64,000 nucleotides of DNA from Gnetum montanum (lineage: Eukaryota; Streptophyta; Gnetopsida; Gnetales; Gnetaceae). The notes under the pieces were generated by a model that did no database searches, had not been told where the DNA came from, and saw only the letters and a list, made by a program, of their open reading frames with translations. The first letter of the stretch is position 1. The number at the start of each line of letters is the position of its first letter. A program made the position numbers and the translations under genes. The stretch is taken from NCBI GenBank assembly GCA_015680685.1, contig MNCI01010502.1, forward strand, positions 170,050 to 234,049. Reading direction: 5' to 3'. Shown here piece by piece: positions 9,860 through 21,137 of the stretch.

Positions 9860-10204
9860 ATGAGAACCATGAAATTTTGTCAAGAATGCAACAATATATT
9901 ATATCCTAAAGAAGACAAGGAACAGAAATTGCTTCTGTATGGATGCAGAAACTGCGACCATCAAGAAATTGTAGATAGTAATTGTGTATATCAGAATGAG
10001 GTGCACCATGCTGCTGCAGAGCGAACACAAGTTTTGCAGGATGTAGCTTCGGACCCTACTCTTCCTCGCACAAAGACTGTTCGATGCGCTAGATGCAACC
10101 ATGGCAGAGCCGTATTCTTTCAGGCTACAGCAAGAGGTGAAGAAGGGATGATATTATTTTTTGTTTGCTGCAATCCCAACTGTGGTCACCGATGGAGAGA
10201 TTAA
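9860..10204 (+). CDS. RPB9: DNA-directed RNA polymerase II subunit RPB9 (114 aa, intronless)
   Basis: The frame encodes a complete plant-like RPB9, a small nuclear Pol II subunit involved in start-site choice, elongation and proofreading. The N-terminal zinc ribbon has C7, C10, C29 and C32. The linker holds SDPTLPRT (64-71). The TFIIS-like C-terminal ribbon has C76, C79, C103 and C108, with RGEEGM (92-97) in its loop. All eight zinc ligands are present, there are no stops or frameshifts, and 114 residues is the usual plant length. The start at 9860 (MRTMKFC) was chosen because family homology begins there. The frame has no intron and sits between decayed Tat-like sequences, so it may be a retrocopy, but I see no clear poly(A) tail or target duplication. 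It could be the true gene if its orthologues lack coding introns. Confidence 0.93.
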   Translation: MRTMKFCQECNNILYPKEDKEQKLLLYGCRNCDHQEIVDSNCVYQNEVHHAAAERTQVLQDVASDPTLPRTKTVRCARCNHGRAVFFQATARGEEGMILFFVCCNPNCGHRWRD

Positions 10205-11100
10205 CTGTTTTTTCCCCTGTTTGCAACCAAACTCAGGTTGAGTTACTGCAGTCAAAACCAATGCCGCAGACAGTAATCTTATCGAGTTTGATAGGATATT
10301 AAACAATTACCAGACGTAGCATAAACCATAGTCACTATGCCAACCAGTTTCTCATATCTTGATGTTTTTTTTTCAATTTTTTTGGGATGCGGGTCGCACT
10401 TGGAACGCAGTTTCTCCAACTAATGGTGATGATTGCTAGTGTAAGTGGCACCACAAAATCATGTTGATTTTTTGTTGATACAAATTTGAACTATGAAGGT
10501 TTTAACCATTTTGTTTTAGAGCATTTTGATGATTTTATTCCGGGTTTTGGCAGTGTTGAACGAACTGTTAAATGTGATGAATATAGCCATATTCTACGCA
10601 ATATGTCTCTCATTTAGGATGTTTTTACGTGCCCAGTTGAAATATAAATTTTCTTTGCCCTATTATAGTCTTTACAAAGCCATTCCATTTTCACATATCA
10701 GAGAGAAGGTATTATCAGGAATCAAACAGGGTTTTGAAACATTACATACTCCTTTGACCCATTGATTTTGCTATTTTTTGATATCAAGTTCGCGGTTTTG
10801 AGGAAACCAGCTTTGTTTTAGATTAAAGCTTATTTTACTCAGATCTTAAAGACAGGACCAATTTCAATCAGCCGTTAAAAACCACTTCACTTTGGTAGTA
10901 TTTTGAGATTGAAAGGCTATTGCAAGAGGTTCCACCTCTTATGTCAAAGTATCAATGACCGCTATCTGCCTTTCTGTCGGCTTTCTTTTGCAAGGTTTGC
11001 CCTGCTGTTTCAATGTATTTTGAGGACTTTCAACTTCTCCTTTTTGTTAAAAAAAACAATCAAAATTAAGGAAAGCAGGCATTAAAATAACAGGGAACGG
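10205..11100 (+). other. 3' flank or 3' UTR region of RPB9
   Basis: This has moderate complexity, no domains and no element homology that I can see. T-runs lie at about 10366-10382 and an A-run at about 11050. I found no AATAAA close to the stop codon, so the transcript end is not defined. Confidence 0.35.
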
Positions 11101-12120
11101 AAGATTCAAATGTAAACATCTTGGTGCTGAAAGACATTTCTATGAAATGCTTGCTTGCTATCGCAGTCTATTATCAACTTAACATGTTAAATGGAGATGG
11201 AACATAGCATCTGCGAAAATTCTGCAAACAAACATTCATTCACCAGTACACGCGTAAATTTAGAGTGGTTGAATCCGACATATAAAATCCAGATAAGTGG
11301 CTAAGGCGTTTAAAAAATAATAATTAAAAATTAGTTGTTAAAATTTAAGTCAAATCTTACAACTTTTTCCCATTTTGCGAGTGTCCGGACATGACTATGC
11401 TAGATGGAACATGGGACTAAGCTGCTCCCGACTGATGCCTAGTGTAGTCCATGATAGGACAATCACCTCCAAGGTAAGCCCCAATCTCCAATCAACCTTG
11501 AATGACCATTCTACATCCCTAAAGCCTGGTTAGAACCCCCGGCAGTCTTGAGACATAGTCAAATGCATCAAAATTCAGTGATATGATCTTTTCATAACTA
11601 CGTTTCTAAATTCAGAAGCCTTGACTCCAACCATGGAAAGATCGTACGTTTCTAAATTCGAATGCGAGCATCCATTCTGTATCTGTACCTGCAATTCTAT
11701 GGCAATCCCTGCATCCATTCTTTACCCTTGCTGCCACTCGCACCAAAACCATCGAGAGACTACGCTGAGCGTAGTTCCAAAAACAGGAAATGGGCTAAAA
11801 TTCCGAGGGACTACGCTAGTCCCAGTAAAACCCTCCTCTCCATGCCGAAACCCACATTCACCTGATCGCTGCTGCTGTTGATAGCCTCCGCGCTGCACAG
11901 TAAAAAAATCCAACACATGATGATGGTACGTGGAAGGCGTTAATAGTGACAACGAGGATGTGAGAGATGTGGGGATGGCAAAGCGCAGTAGTCCTTGAGG
12001 TTGCCTGTGTGGCCCAGTGCAGGGCTAAGTCACCCTGGAAGGGGCTATGCAGCCCTTAACGTGCCAGCATGAAGGCATGCAAGGCAGCATAGCCCATTGA
12101 AAGTTTATATGGCCGTTTTC
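11101..12120. other. Single-copy-looking stretch downstream of RPB9, no gene recognised
   Basis: CpG sites are more frequent than in neighbouring element DNA, especially at 11600-12080. A short inverted repeat, ACTACGCTGAGCGTAGT, begins at about 11760, and ACTACGCT recurs near 11811. Short open frames on both strands show no family match. A promoter or an old exon is possible but unsupported. Confidence 0.3.
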
Positions 12121-13180
12121 TTGGGCTCCTCCCAAATTTTTTCTTTTTTAAAGTAGTTATGTGTATATATATATTAATTTTAAATTTTTAATATACCTTT
12201 TGTTTGAGAACAAACAATGTTAGCCATGTACCAAAAGGAATAACTAATATGCTTGGAGAAATAAGAAAAGCTCAATTAACCATTAATAAGTAAACAAATC
12301 TAAATACGGAAACTTGGAACACTTCAAACTTGGATCATTATAAATCAATTGTTATATCAAATTGTGCAGATTGCCTTAAAAGGTTATCATGGCTCCAAAA
12401 CTCATATACTAAATGTTCGAAATTCAAAAAAATGTTCACTATATCCAAGTAATAAATTATAGAATTACATGCATTGAGGTTCCAACGGCTATGAACTTCT
12501 TGAATACTTTATGGTAGTGGATGCTTTCATATGGATGGTTTTATAAAAATAAATTATGGTTAAACAAATACAATTTCTCATTCTCATTGATATACAACAC
12601 AATCTATGCACAAGGAAGGATTGACTATCATTATCATTTTCTACACTACCATAACAATTGTCTCTGCAACTACCACTATTCCACCGAGTTAGCCCACCAC
12701 AACAACTTGGCCACTACAAATCTCCTCAACGTTCTACATACTGCATGCCATGCTTGATATACTCATAGTATGTATATATATATATAATTTATTTTTATTA
12801 AGCATGTTGTGATACATATGCGTCTATCATTTACTATATTATACACATGACCTTGTATCCCATCTCACATTCTCTTACTTTTTGCACATTTGGTTGCACC
12901 CTTTTGATCCTCAAATCCTATTTCCTACCTTATAGTACAACTTATTATCACCTATCCTCTTTTCATTCTCATATCCATTCTCTCATTGCCTATATATTTT
13001 TACATATGTTTTTTATTTTCTAGCTATGATTAATTCACATTCATTCATATGCAACATTGTAATCTCGCCTCATCTAGAATTGAGGAACTCAATTATATGA
13101 AAATTTTTTAAAAAGAAAATAAATAAATAAATAATAAAATAAAATAGAAATTATTATACTCTTTTGACCTTGCTTATTTT
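12121..13180. other. AT-rich stretch, no gene
   Basis: It contains TA runs (about 12160-12172 and 12771-12786) and an A-rich AAATAAATAAATAAT run near 13120. I see no coding or element signature. Confidence 0.4.
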
Positions 13181-15250
13181 AATTTGTTTCACTTCGTTTT
13201 ATTCTATTTTACCTTGATATTGTTTTGTTGCAGTGACCTTGCTAGTGAAATAAGCCTTTACTACAACCTATCAAGCTCTAAAACTAGCAACCTTATGAAC
13301 CACCAAGGCTTAAAATTAGCAAAATGTGACCTTGTTAAACTACATTCTCCCACCATGTGGCCTTGTACAGACCTTGTTTGACTTGATTTGATATTAATTT
13401 GATCTTGTTTGACACTATTTTATGTGGCTTTGACCATCATTTGGCCTTCATTTGATCCTATCCTACACCATTTGGCCATTGTATTACACCCTATTTGCAT
13501 TATTATTAATGTATTTTACATGGTTTAATAATTTCATTACACAAGTATCACTTAATGCACTTATGTTGTCATATAGAAATGAGCTAGGAGAATAAGAAGG
13601 TAAATTTAATTTGCCTCAAAATCTAGATGGCCCTTACTTGTGAGATTGTTAGACCAAATTTCCAAACCTTAAGCCTAAAACCATTCAACTATACATCCAT
13701 AACACTCTGAGGTAGCCTAATTACTATTAACCTTAAAGCTAGAAATACCATGGAGGGTCCCTTAGGTTAAAGTTTCTATTTAAGACCACGATGATGAGGA
13801 GAAAATACATAGGACCAAGTTCCTCATCAAAACATAAGCATATTCATGTTCTCATCTATCCCTTGCAATGCAACATTAAAGCCATTAGATAGCCTTGATT
13901 ACATATAACACTTACATGTTTGCTTGTAGTGTTGTTTACTATTGTTGATAGGTTGTAATGAATGACTAGTGTTGATGATTTCAATGGTCTATAGTAAGCG
14001 GACTTGCACAATATCTTCTACATGACAAAGAAACATTTTTCTATGGCTTACCAAGGCCTTAAACAAGTCAAACCATGACTTGTCAAGGATTAAATTGGCA
14101 CCATAGTCTACTAAGACCTTAAAATAACACCATAGTCTGTTAGGATCCTAAACTGGCAACATCCATGGCCTTTGATGACTACGTTTGCTATACTATTCTA
14201 TGTGGCCTTATGTATTTCATTGTAACAACATGACTTCTTTGCTTGGTTTTCTTGTCCTCTTAGAGTTGTGTTTGTAGGATAAAGCCTTGGACCATTGCAA
14301 AGGTGCAACTCATTATGGCAGCAAGCCACTGCATGACCTTTATGTGCAAGATTTGGTGAGTTTATCCTACTTTGTTAAGAGTAATTGTACCATTGTCCCC
14401 CATCTAGCACCACTTCTTGAGCCCAAACCCATAACTTGATTATAACATTCCTTACGTTAGATGACAATGGTGATTTATGTTTTCCACTCATGCACTATGA
14501 TTGTATGACATCTCTGCATCAGGCTCCACCCTCAAGTCCACTCAAATGTAACACACCTCATTCAGTGAGAAAGGATTAAGTCCACTAGACCTAATACATC
14601 CCATTTGCTAGGAAAGCCATTAAGTCCATCGAGTGTAACACATCTTGTTTGATGGGAAACCCACTAAGTCCATCGAGTGTAACACATCTTATTCAATGGA
14701 AAAACCACTAAGTTCATTTAGTGTAATACATCTTTCTCAATGGGAAAGCCAAGTTAAACTAGCTTTGGCAAAGAAACCCAATGAAGGTTTCACATCACAA
14801 AACAAATTAAAAAAATGAGGAAGCTAATTACCAAGAAGCAGAATGACCAATGAAGCCTCAAAGCTCAAACTAGTAGCTCCAAACATATAAAAGGAGAAGC
14901 CCAATGACCAAAGAAACTTTGGAGCTAAGTGTTGGATCCTCAAACACATCTATCGAGCTACCAACACTTCAAAGATGAAGTGCTAAAAACACTGATAGGC
15001 TAGCATGTTCATACCAAAGCCATGATGTCAATATTTTGAATGCATTATTAGCCCTCATAACCATTTCTCAATGACATCTTTACCATTTTCTCATCATAGT
15101 CTTATCCTATCATCATAAGCACTCTTGGACATGGTTCGACACTACTAGATCAAGCATGGAGAGGGGATGTTGGTGATGGACCTATAATGGTTTTTTATAT
15201 TCTTTATTGATATCTCTCAAGTCAATCCTCTAGACATCAAGAGGGGCCAA
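13181..15250 (+). repeat. Tat-like family 3' non-coding region, first copy
   Basis: Bases about 14190-15250 align with about 21370-22290, sharing blocks such as AGAGTTGTGTTTGTAG, a GAAGGTTTCAC stretch and TCAATCCTC. The second copy directly follows integrase, which identifies this as the 3' untranslated part of a Tat-like element. Bases 14560-14740 hold three to four repeats of about 60 bp built on TCCATCGAGTGTAACACATC. The start (13230-13330) shares the CTTAAAACTAGCAA motif seen at 9100-9200. Confidence 0.6.
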
Positions 15251-15867
15251 TAAAAAAAACTAAAATTTCATGTTGCAACCCTCATTTACTAACTTGGGGC
15301 AAGGACTCATTATAAATGTGGGATATCTAGACCAAGAGCTACAATCTTGCATACTTCAGCATTTCGAGACCAAAAAATGCTTCAAAATACATTATTTCCT
15401 TATTTTCCAACTAGAAATAGGTATTCCATGTCCATATCTAGGCTTGCAAAGGTCAAAACACCTTTGGAATGGCTAAAAATTTCATTTTCATTGGTTTTTG
15501 TAGGTGTATAGCCCCACCTACGTTGAAGCCATTTTTAGTAGTAACTAGAACTACACTTTCAATAGTCATAGTAGCTATAGCCAATGTAGTCACCACCAAG
15601 ACCCAGTAGAAGTGCAATAGTCAGATTGTTGAAATTTTTAGTTTTCTAGCAACACCCTGCATAGTTATTCCAAGTTAATAATGACTAGCGTTGATAGCAT
15701 TCTCCACCAAGCATAGCACTTTTGGATAGATTACACCATTTCTACAATTTCCACTACATTTCTCATTTTCCAACACCTCCAATGTAGTAACAAAAGCATG
15801 TTTACTATTTTTAGTAAATGGATGGGTTTTGTGGATGTAATCCATTTTGGACTTGCAACAAATGACA

Positions 15868-16250
15868 ACTACACTAGCAATAGTTGACCAACTATGCTCG
15901 TAGTAGATAGCCAACTATGCTAGTAATAGATGACCTACTACGCTAGTAATAGATGTCCAACTATGCTAGTAGTAGACAGCCAACTACACTGATAGTAGTT
16001 GATCAACTATGTTGATAATAGACAAATAAATATGTTGGTAGTAGATAGCAAACTATGTTAATAGTAGTTGATCAACTACACTAGTAGTAGACAACCAACT
16101 ACACTAGCAATAGTTGACCAACTAGACTTGCAATACACAAACAACTATGCAAGCAATAGTTGATAACTATGCTAACAGTAGTTGACCAACTACATTTGGA
16201 GTAGTTGACCAACTATGCTTATAGTAGCTGATAACTACATTGGCAATAGT
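15868..16250 (+). repeat. Palindromic tandem array in the U3 of the Tat-like LTR
   Basis: About a dozen degenerate units of 27-30 bp alternate ACTATGCTAGTAGTAGA with GTTGACCAACTA. Perfect palindromes occur, for example TAGTTGATCAACTA at 15996-16009 and GTAGTTGATCAACTAC at 16064-16079. The array ends about 75 bp before the TATA box. Confidence 0.78.
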
Positions 16251-16323
16251 GACTGTTACAAGCCCATAATCAACATCAATATGTCATCAATCAATGGAAA
16301 TCCCAAAAATGGCAACCCTAACC

Positions 16324-16332
16324 CTATAAATA
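16324..16332 (+). promoter_or_regulatory. TATA box of the Tat-like LTR
   Basis: CTATAAATA follows the palindromic array and precedes a TTTTGGCA-rich stretch repeated about six times to 16470. It is the same core as the TATA box of the A1 LTR. Confidence 0.6.
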
Positions 16333-17280
16333 CCCAACATTGATACCATTTTTTGGTTCCAAATTTTGGCATTTTGCATCTCATACAATAGTTCCCAACT
16401 CTTGGCAATTTTGGCATTCACATCTATTCTGAATTTTGGCACTCTAAGCAGTTTGGCACTTTGGCATTTCAAAACCTTTTTGTAGCAATATCATTTTCCA
16501 TTTTCATAGTCATTTCTATTATCAATAAAATCTATTTATTATGCAACAAAATTTTTAATAGAAGAAACTGGCACTACACTAGGCATAGACTCCCCCATGT
16601 AATTGTCATTGCTGCTAAAAGTGCAAATCCCATCCCATTTTCATCTCCATTAGTAGTCATCAAAAACCCATTGCAGCAGTTACATCCTCATTTGGTAGTG
16701 TTGTTTGGTAATAGAAACTAGGACTACACTAGGCATAGAGACTTCCACATAGTTTCCATTACTCCAAATGTGTAACACCAGTCCCATCTCTACACAGCAA
16801 ATTCAGTAAAAACCAATAGAAAGTTGTAGTAGGCTGAAATTGGGAAGAGACCAAATAATGGAGGCAGCATTCTCTAATGGACTTCTAGCTTCAGCAAGCA
16901 ACTTCCTATGCCCTTGGCACAAACCTGTACATTGTGAACTCAATATTTATTTATATTCTTTTATAAATTTGATAGTTCATGTTATGCAATTTTTGGTTTC
17001 TATTTCCATTTCTACGTTTATCTTTGTAATTGTAATTTCATTTTCCATTTCCATTTTTAGTAGGCCATTTCTATTTACATTGCCATTTATGTTTATAATT
17101 ATGAAACCATTTCCATTTGACATTTTGTAAGTCCCTAGATGATTAGCAAGATTGTCCATGATACCCCAGATCCCATTTTTGCAGAGGCCCTTGGGATTCA
17201 CAGTTAAAACTATTTTGACACTTGGATCTTTCTCTTTTCCCATTCCAGCAACTAAGATTTCTGACACCAAAAAATATCAT

Positions 17281-17860
17281 TTAACATCATTTTGATATCA
17301 TTTGGTGTAATTTGCACTATTTTTAGTTTTTTAAACCTTTTTCAACCTTGTTTAACCTCATTTGATATTATTTGGGATCATTTTTACATTATTTGATGTT
17401 ATTTGACATCATTCAACATCATTTTTATCATTGTGATACCATTTGATGTCATTTAACAATATTTTTAATTATGTTACTATCATTTGATGTCATTTGACAT
17501 CATTTGGTATCATTTGACATTATTTAACCCTATTTAACTTCATGTCACATCATTTTAACTCAATTTGGTGTAATTTTACACTATTTGATCTCATCTAGCA
17601 TCATTTTTACCATCATTAGGCATAATTTGATGTCATTTAGCATTATTAAGATATCATTTGATCTTCTTTGGCATTATTTTGCATGGTTTTGACCTCATTT
17701 GGTCCTTACTCTACATAATTTGGCATCATTTTGCTCTTGTTCAATCTGGTTGCATCTTAATACACTTTCTTTGGCCTTAATCTATCATCATATAACCTTA
17801 TTCAATCTTATGTGACCTTGTTCTACTTCATTTTGATACTATTCAGCTATGATATGCCTT
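17281..17860 (+). repeat. Low-complexity repeat of a TCATTTGA-type decamer
   Basis: A dense run of variants of TCATTTGATGTCATTTGACA, about 10-11 bp per unit with many point changes. A shorter relative lies at 13380-13500. Both runs lead into a shared block with TACATGGTTTAATAAT-like sequence, so this is part of the Tat-like family and not a random satellite. Confidence 0.65.
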
Positions 17861-17985
17861 ATTATTGAAATATTTTACATTATTTTAGCATGGTTTGATA
17901 ATTATGCAACATAAATATTAGTTAATGTGCTTTTGTTGACATGTAAGATCAAATAATGGATACATGAGTGTAATTCAACCTACCC

Positions 17986-18219
17986 TTGATCTTGAATGAA
18001 CCTTTTGCTAATTTTAAAAGATTAGTTAACCTCAAATGCTTAGACCTTAAACCTAGTAGCCTATTTGATCATATAGCCTCAATACAAAAGTCCTTTGAGT
18101 GGCTTGAGTACATAGCCAAAACTCTTGATTTAGAGACCAAAGACATCACTAAGGACTCACTAGTTGAAATTCCTATCACAACCCACAATGGTGAGAAGAA
18201 AATATTAAAACTAAGTTTC
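17986..18219 (+). pseudogene. B2 pre-RT segment, unrecognised
   Basis: This is in frame with the RT that follows, and reads DSLVEIPITTHNGEKKILKL and ITIILEARDKAIIKDDF. The end joins RT motif 2 (KAIIKDDF), but the usual upstream RT residues are missing, so an internal deletion or fusion lies near 18240. I do not recognise the protein before the junction. Confidence 0.5.
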
Positions 18220-19260
18220 TCACTAAAATCTTATATGGCCCAAGACATCACCATTATTTTAGAGGCTAGAGACAAGGCAATTATTAAAGATGATTTCTAT
18301 TTACCTAGTATTAATCAACTTATTGATACTATAGCTAGACATGCCTTATTATCCTTCATTGATAGGTTCTGAGGATACAACCAAGTTAGGATTAACCTAG
18401 AGGAATATTTGCATACAACCTTCATGGCCCCTTGGAAAATATTTTGTTATATGATGATCTCATTTAGTCTAAAGAATGTAGGGGTAACCTATCAATGAGT
18501 CATGACCTACATATTTAGTGACTACATGCTGGGGTTGCTAAATGATTATTTTGATGATATATCTTTCAAGTCCAAAGTAGCCAATAACCATGCACATAAC
18601 CTAAACCTAGTACTTTAGTGATGTCTCAAATATGATCTTAGACTCAATACTAGGAAGTGTGTCTTCAATGTTAAAACTAGTAATATGCTTGATCTCATAG
18701 TATCGAAGGTAGGGATATGAGTGAATCCTAATAAGGTTAAGGCCATAACCAACTTGGTAGTACTTAACAACCTTAAGGAACTGCAAGGATTACAAAGTAG
18801 ACTACCACTTATTCATAGGTTCATTTCAAGGTTCATGGATAAGCTACAACCCATGCAATAATTGCTTAAAATGGAGGTTCACTATGAGTGTATGGATCAA
18901 TTTCAAGAATTCTTTGATAACATTAAGTAAGAGTTGGCCCAATTGCATACTGTGTATCCACCTTAGAAGGATAATCCATTTTACATCTACCTTGCAATCT
19001 GATGCATAGCCTTTCTGCTTTGTTAAAAATGGGATGATGGAGTAGAGCTACCTATTTAATATTTAAGTCATGCATTGATAGCCTATGAGACTTGATACAT
19101 CAGGTCAAGAAGTAATGTTTAGCCCTAGTCTTCTCTCTAAGAAAGTGGAGACACTACCTCTTTAGGAGCCAAGTTAGCATCATATGCAAGGAAAACATGC
19201 TAAAAGCCATAACAACCAACATCTATGAGAGTAGTTGTATAGCATAGTGGAAGGCCATAA
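18220..19260 (+). pseudogene. B2 reverse transcriptase and RNase H, decayed
   Basis: RT motifs appear in one frame, broken only by stops: KDDFYLPSINQLIDT, HALLSFIDRF then a stop then GYNQVRI, SLKNVGVTYQ, and the active site YFDD at 18547-18558 (usually YVDD). The connection follows (CVFNVKT, VNPNKVKAI, LQSRLPLIHRFISRF). Remains of RNase H (LPI then LSHALIAYE, 19050-19100) come next. The motif spelling fits the Tat lineage. Stops at 18370, 18496 and later make it non-functional. Confidence 0.82.
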
Positions 19261-19810
19261 CAGTTGATTTTAACCTACATTATATCTCCCAAGCCTCAAT
19301 GAAAGGTCAAGCTATAGCTATATAACTTACCACTTCCCTAGTTGAAGCTAATACAACAAGAGATACTAAATTCCTTGATGATCATGTCAACATTGTTAAT
19401 GAGACACCTAAAGGTTATGAGGTCATCAAGCATTTTGATGTATCTTCAACTATCCATGGAACTAGTGCTACTATCATCATAACATTACCCTCTCATGAGA
19501 TCCAACCTTTCACCTATTATTTCCAATTCCCATGTACCAACAGCATAGTAAAATATGAAGGGTTAATTAGAGGAATGATGGTATCTCGTAATCAAGGAAT
19601 TACATGTTTAATGATAAAAGATGATTCACAACTAGTGGCTAACAAAGTAATTGATGTTTCCACTTGCAAGGCTAAACATTTACAACCTTATTGTGACCTA
19701 GTAAAAAAACTCATGATACAATTTGTAGATGTTGGTATTCAACACATTTCCTAAGCTAAAAGCACCTTAGTTGATGTCATTACAACATTAGCCCTAACTG
19801 TGATGCTTGA
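19261..19810 (+). pseudogene. B2 additional (archaeal-type) RNase H domain
   Basis: After the first RNase H, the frame reads KHFDVSSTIHGTSATIIITL, then FPCTNSIVKYEGLIRGM, then DSQLVANKVIDV. This is the extra RNase H found between RNase H and integrase in Tat-lineage elements, where the pattern is FDGS, TNN..EYE and GDS.LV. Here FDGS is FDVS and TNN is TNS. The presence of this domain is the main reason to place B in the Tat lineage. Confidence 0.75.
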
Positions 19811-20029
19811 TGTTCTTAGGAAGTTATCCTTTTTAACAAAGAACTATACTCTTTCCATCACATAAAACATGAAAGCACCTTTATAGCCATCATTAACAAT
19901 GTTCCTAAAAAGAGTGATATGATGATATCAAGTTTTACCTAATTCATGTTGAAGCTCTACAAAAGCTAACTACTTCTAAAAAAGATGCTACATGTAAGAC
20001 ATCAAAACAATACTTCATTATAGTTAATA

Positions 20030-21137
20030 ACACATTATGTTGAAGGTGCTATGATAGTATATTATAAGTATGCTTGAGTAAAGTAGAAGCCTACATGGTC
20101 CTTGAACAAGTACATGAGGGCATATGTGGAGGACATATAGGACATATAGCCATGGCTACAAAGATTAGACACTTAGGATACTATTGGCCTTATATAAAAA
20201 GCAACTACCTGCAAAAGATTAAAACTTCTAACATTTGTCAATGACACATTAACTTATTACATGTGCCACCAATAGAGTTACACTCTACTTAGATCATCTA
20301 GCCATTCCAATGATGGGGACTCAATATAGTTAGACCTATAACCCCTAAGTCTTATGTAGGGTATAACTTCATCATTACCATAACTTAGCATTTTGTAAAA
20401 TGGGTTGAATCTATTCCATTGAAGTAAAAAACTACCCAATAAATCTGTAAATTCATATTAGATGATATCATATCCCATTTTGGATAACCTTTAATAATTA
20501 TAATAAATAATGGACCACAATTTAGTAGCTGAGATATGTAAACCTTTTGTCAACAATTAAACATTAAACATTCCTTTTCATCACCATACTATCCACAAGC
20601 TAATGGCCAAGTTGAAGCTAGAAATAAGGTCATCATAAACCTCCTTAAGAAAATGTTAAGCAATGTCAAATACAAGTAGCATAAAAAAAAACTCTTGTAC
20701 GTACTTTAGACTTATAGAAAAACCTTTAGAGTTGCAACTAGTGCCAGCCCATATTGCCTAGTTTATGGACCTAAAGATGTTTTCCTCTTGAATTATAGGT
20801 TCCATCCTTAGGGATATCTTTGTCTAACTTCATCAATGATGAGAAGAATAAGGAGATATGTATCATTAACCTTGATGCAGTGGAAGAGAAATGGATACAA
20901 ATGTTGGTTGACATTAAATGATATCAAGAGAGGTAAAAGACATAGCATCATCATGAAATGAATAGGTAGAAAGTCAAGGTATTCATGAACATGTGGAAAA
21001 ATACTTAGCCAATTTGGAAGGAACTTTCTTGGTCATCAAATCTTATGACAATGGAACATTTATACTGGAAGACATAAATGAAAATGAATTAACCAATTTG
21101 ATCAATCATTCCTATCTCAAACCTTACTATATCTAAT
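20030..21137 (+). pseudogene. B2 integrase, decayed
   Basis: The N-terminal zinc-binding region is visible (VHEGICGGHIGHIAMATKI, then TSNICQ with one H and two C kept). The core follows: NIVRPITPKSYVGYNFIITI, IIINNGPQFSS and YYPQANGQVEARNKVIINLL, giving positions for D (now N in places), D (now N) and E. The C-terminal tail reads FLVIKSYDNGTFILEDINEN and LINHSYLKPYY, as in Tat elements. Several stops and frame changes are present. Confidence 0.82.

Larger units (their letters stand above)
15251..17280 (+). repeat. Tat-like LTR (approximate borders)
   Basis: The order is a non-coding lead, a palindromic tandem array (15868-16250), a TATA box (16324-16332), then a block (17000-17270) shared with the B1 remnant at 4710-4975. 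That matches U3, R and U5. Exact TG/CA ends could not be fixed. It stands between a 3' untranslated region on its left and RT-integrase on its right, so it could be the 3' LTR of one element, the 5' LTR of the next, or a shared LTR. Confidence 0.6.

Noticed and set aside
9674-10204. A 176-residue RPB9 starting at 9674
   Set aside because: The first 62 residues have no RPB9 similarity, and the 114-residue form from 9860 has exactly the usual length and start.
15868-16250. CRISPR-like array or satellite
   Set aside because: Spacers are not unique and units are degenerate; it is local to an LTR and not a long satellite.
16840-17130. Small membrane protein of 96 codons
   Set aside because: It is inside the LTR block shared with 4710-4975, where the frame is not kept.
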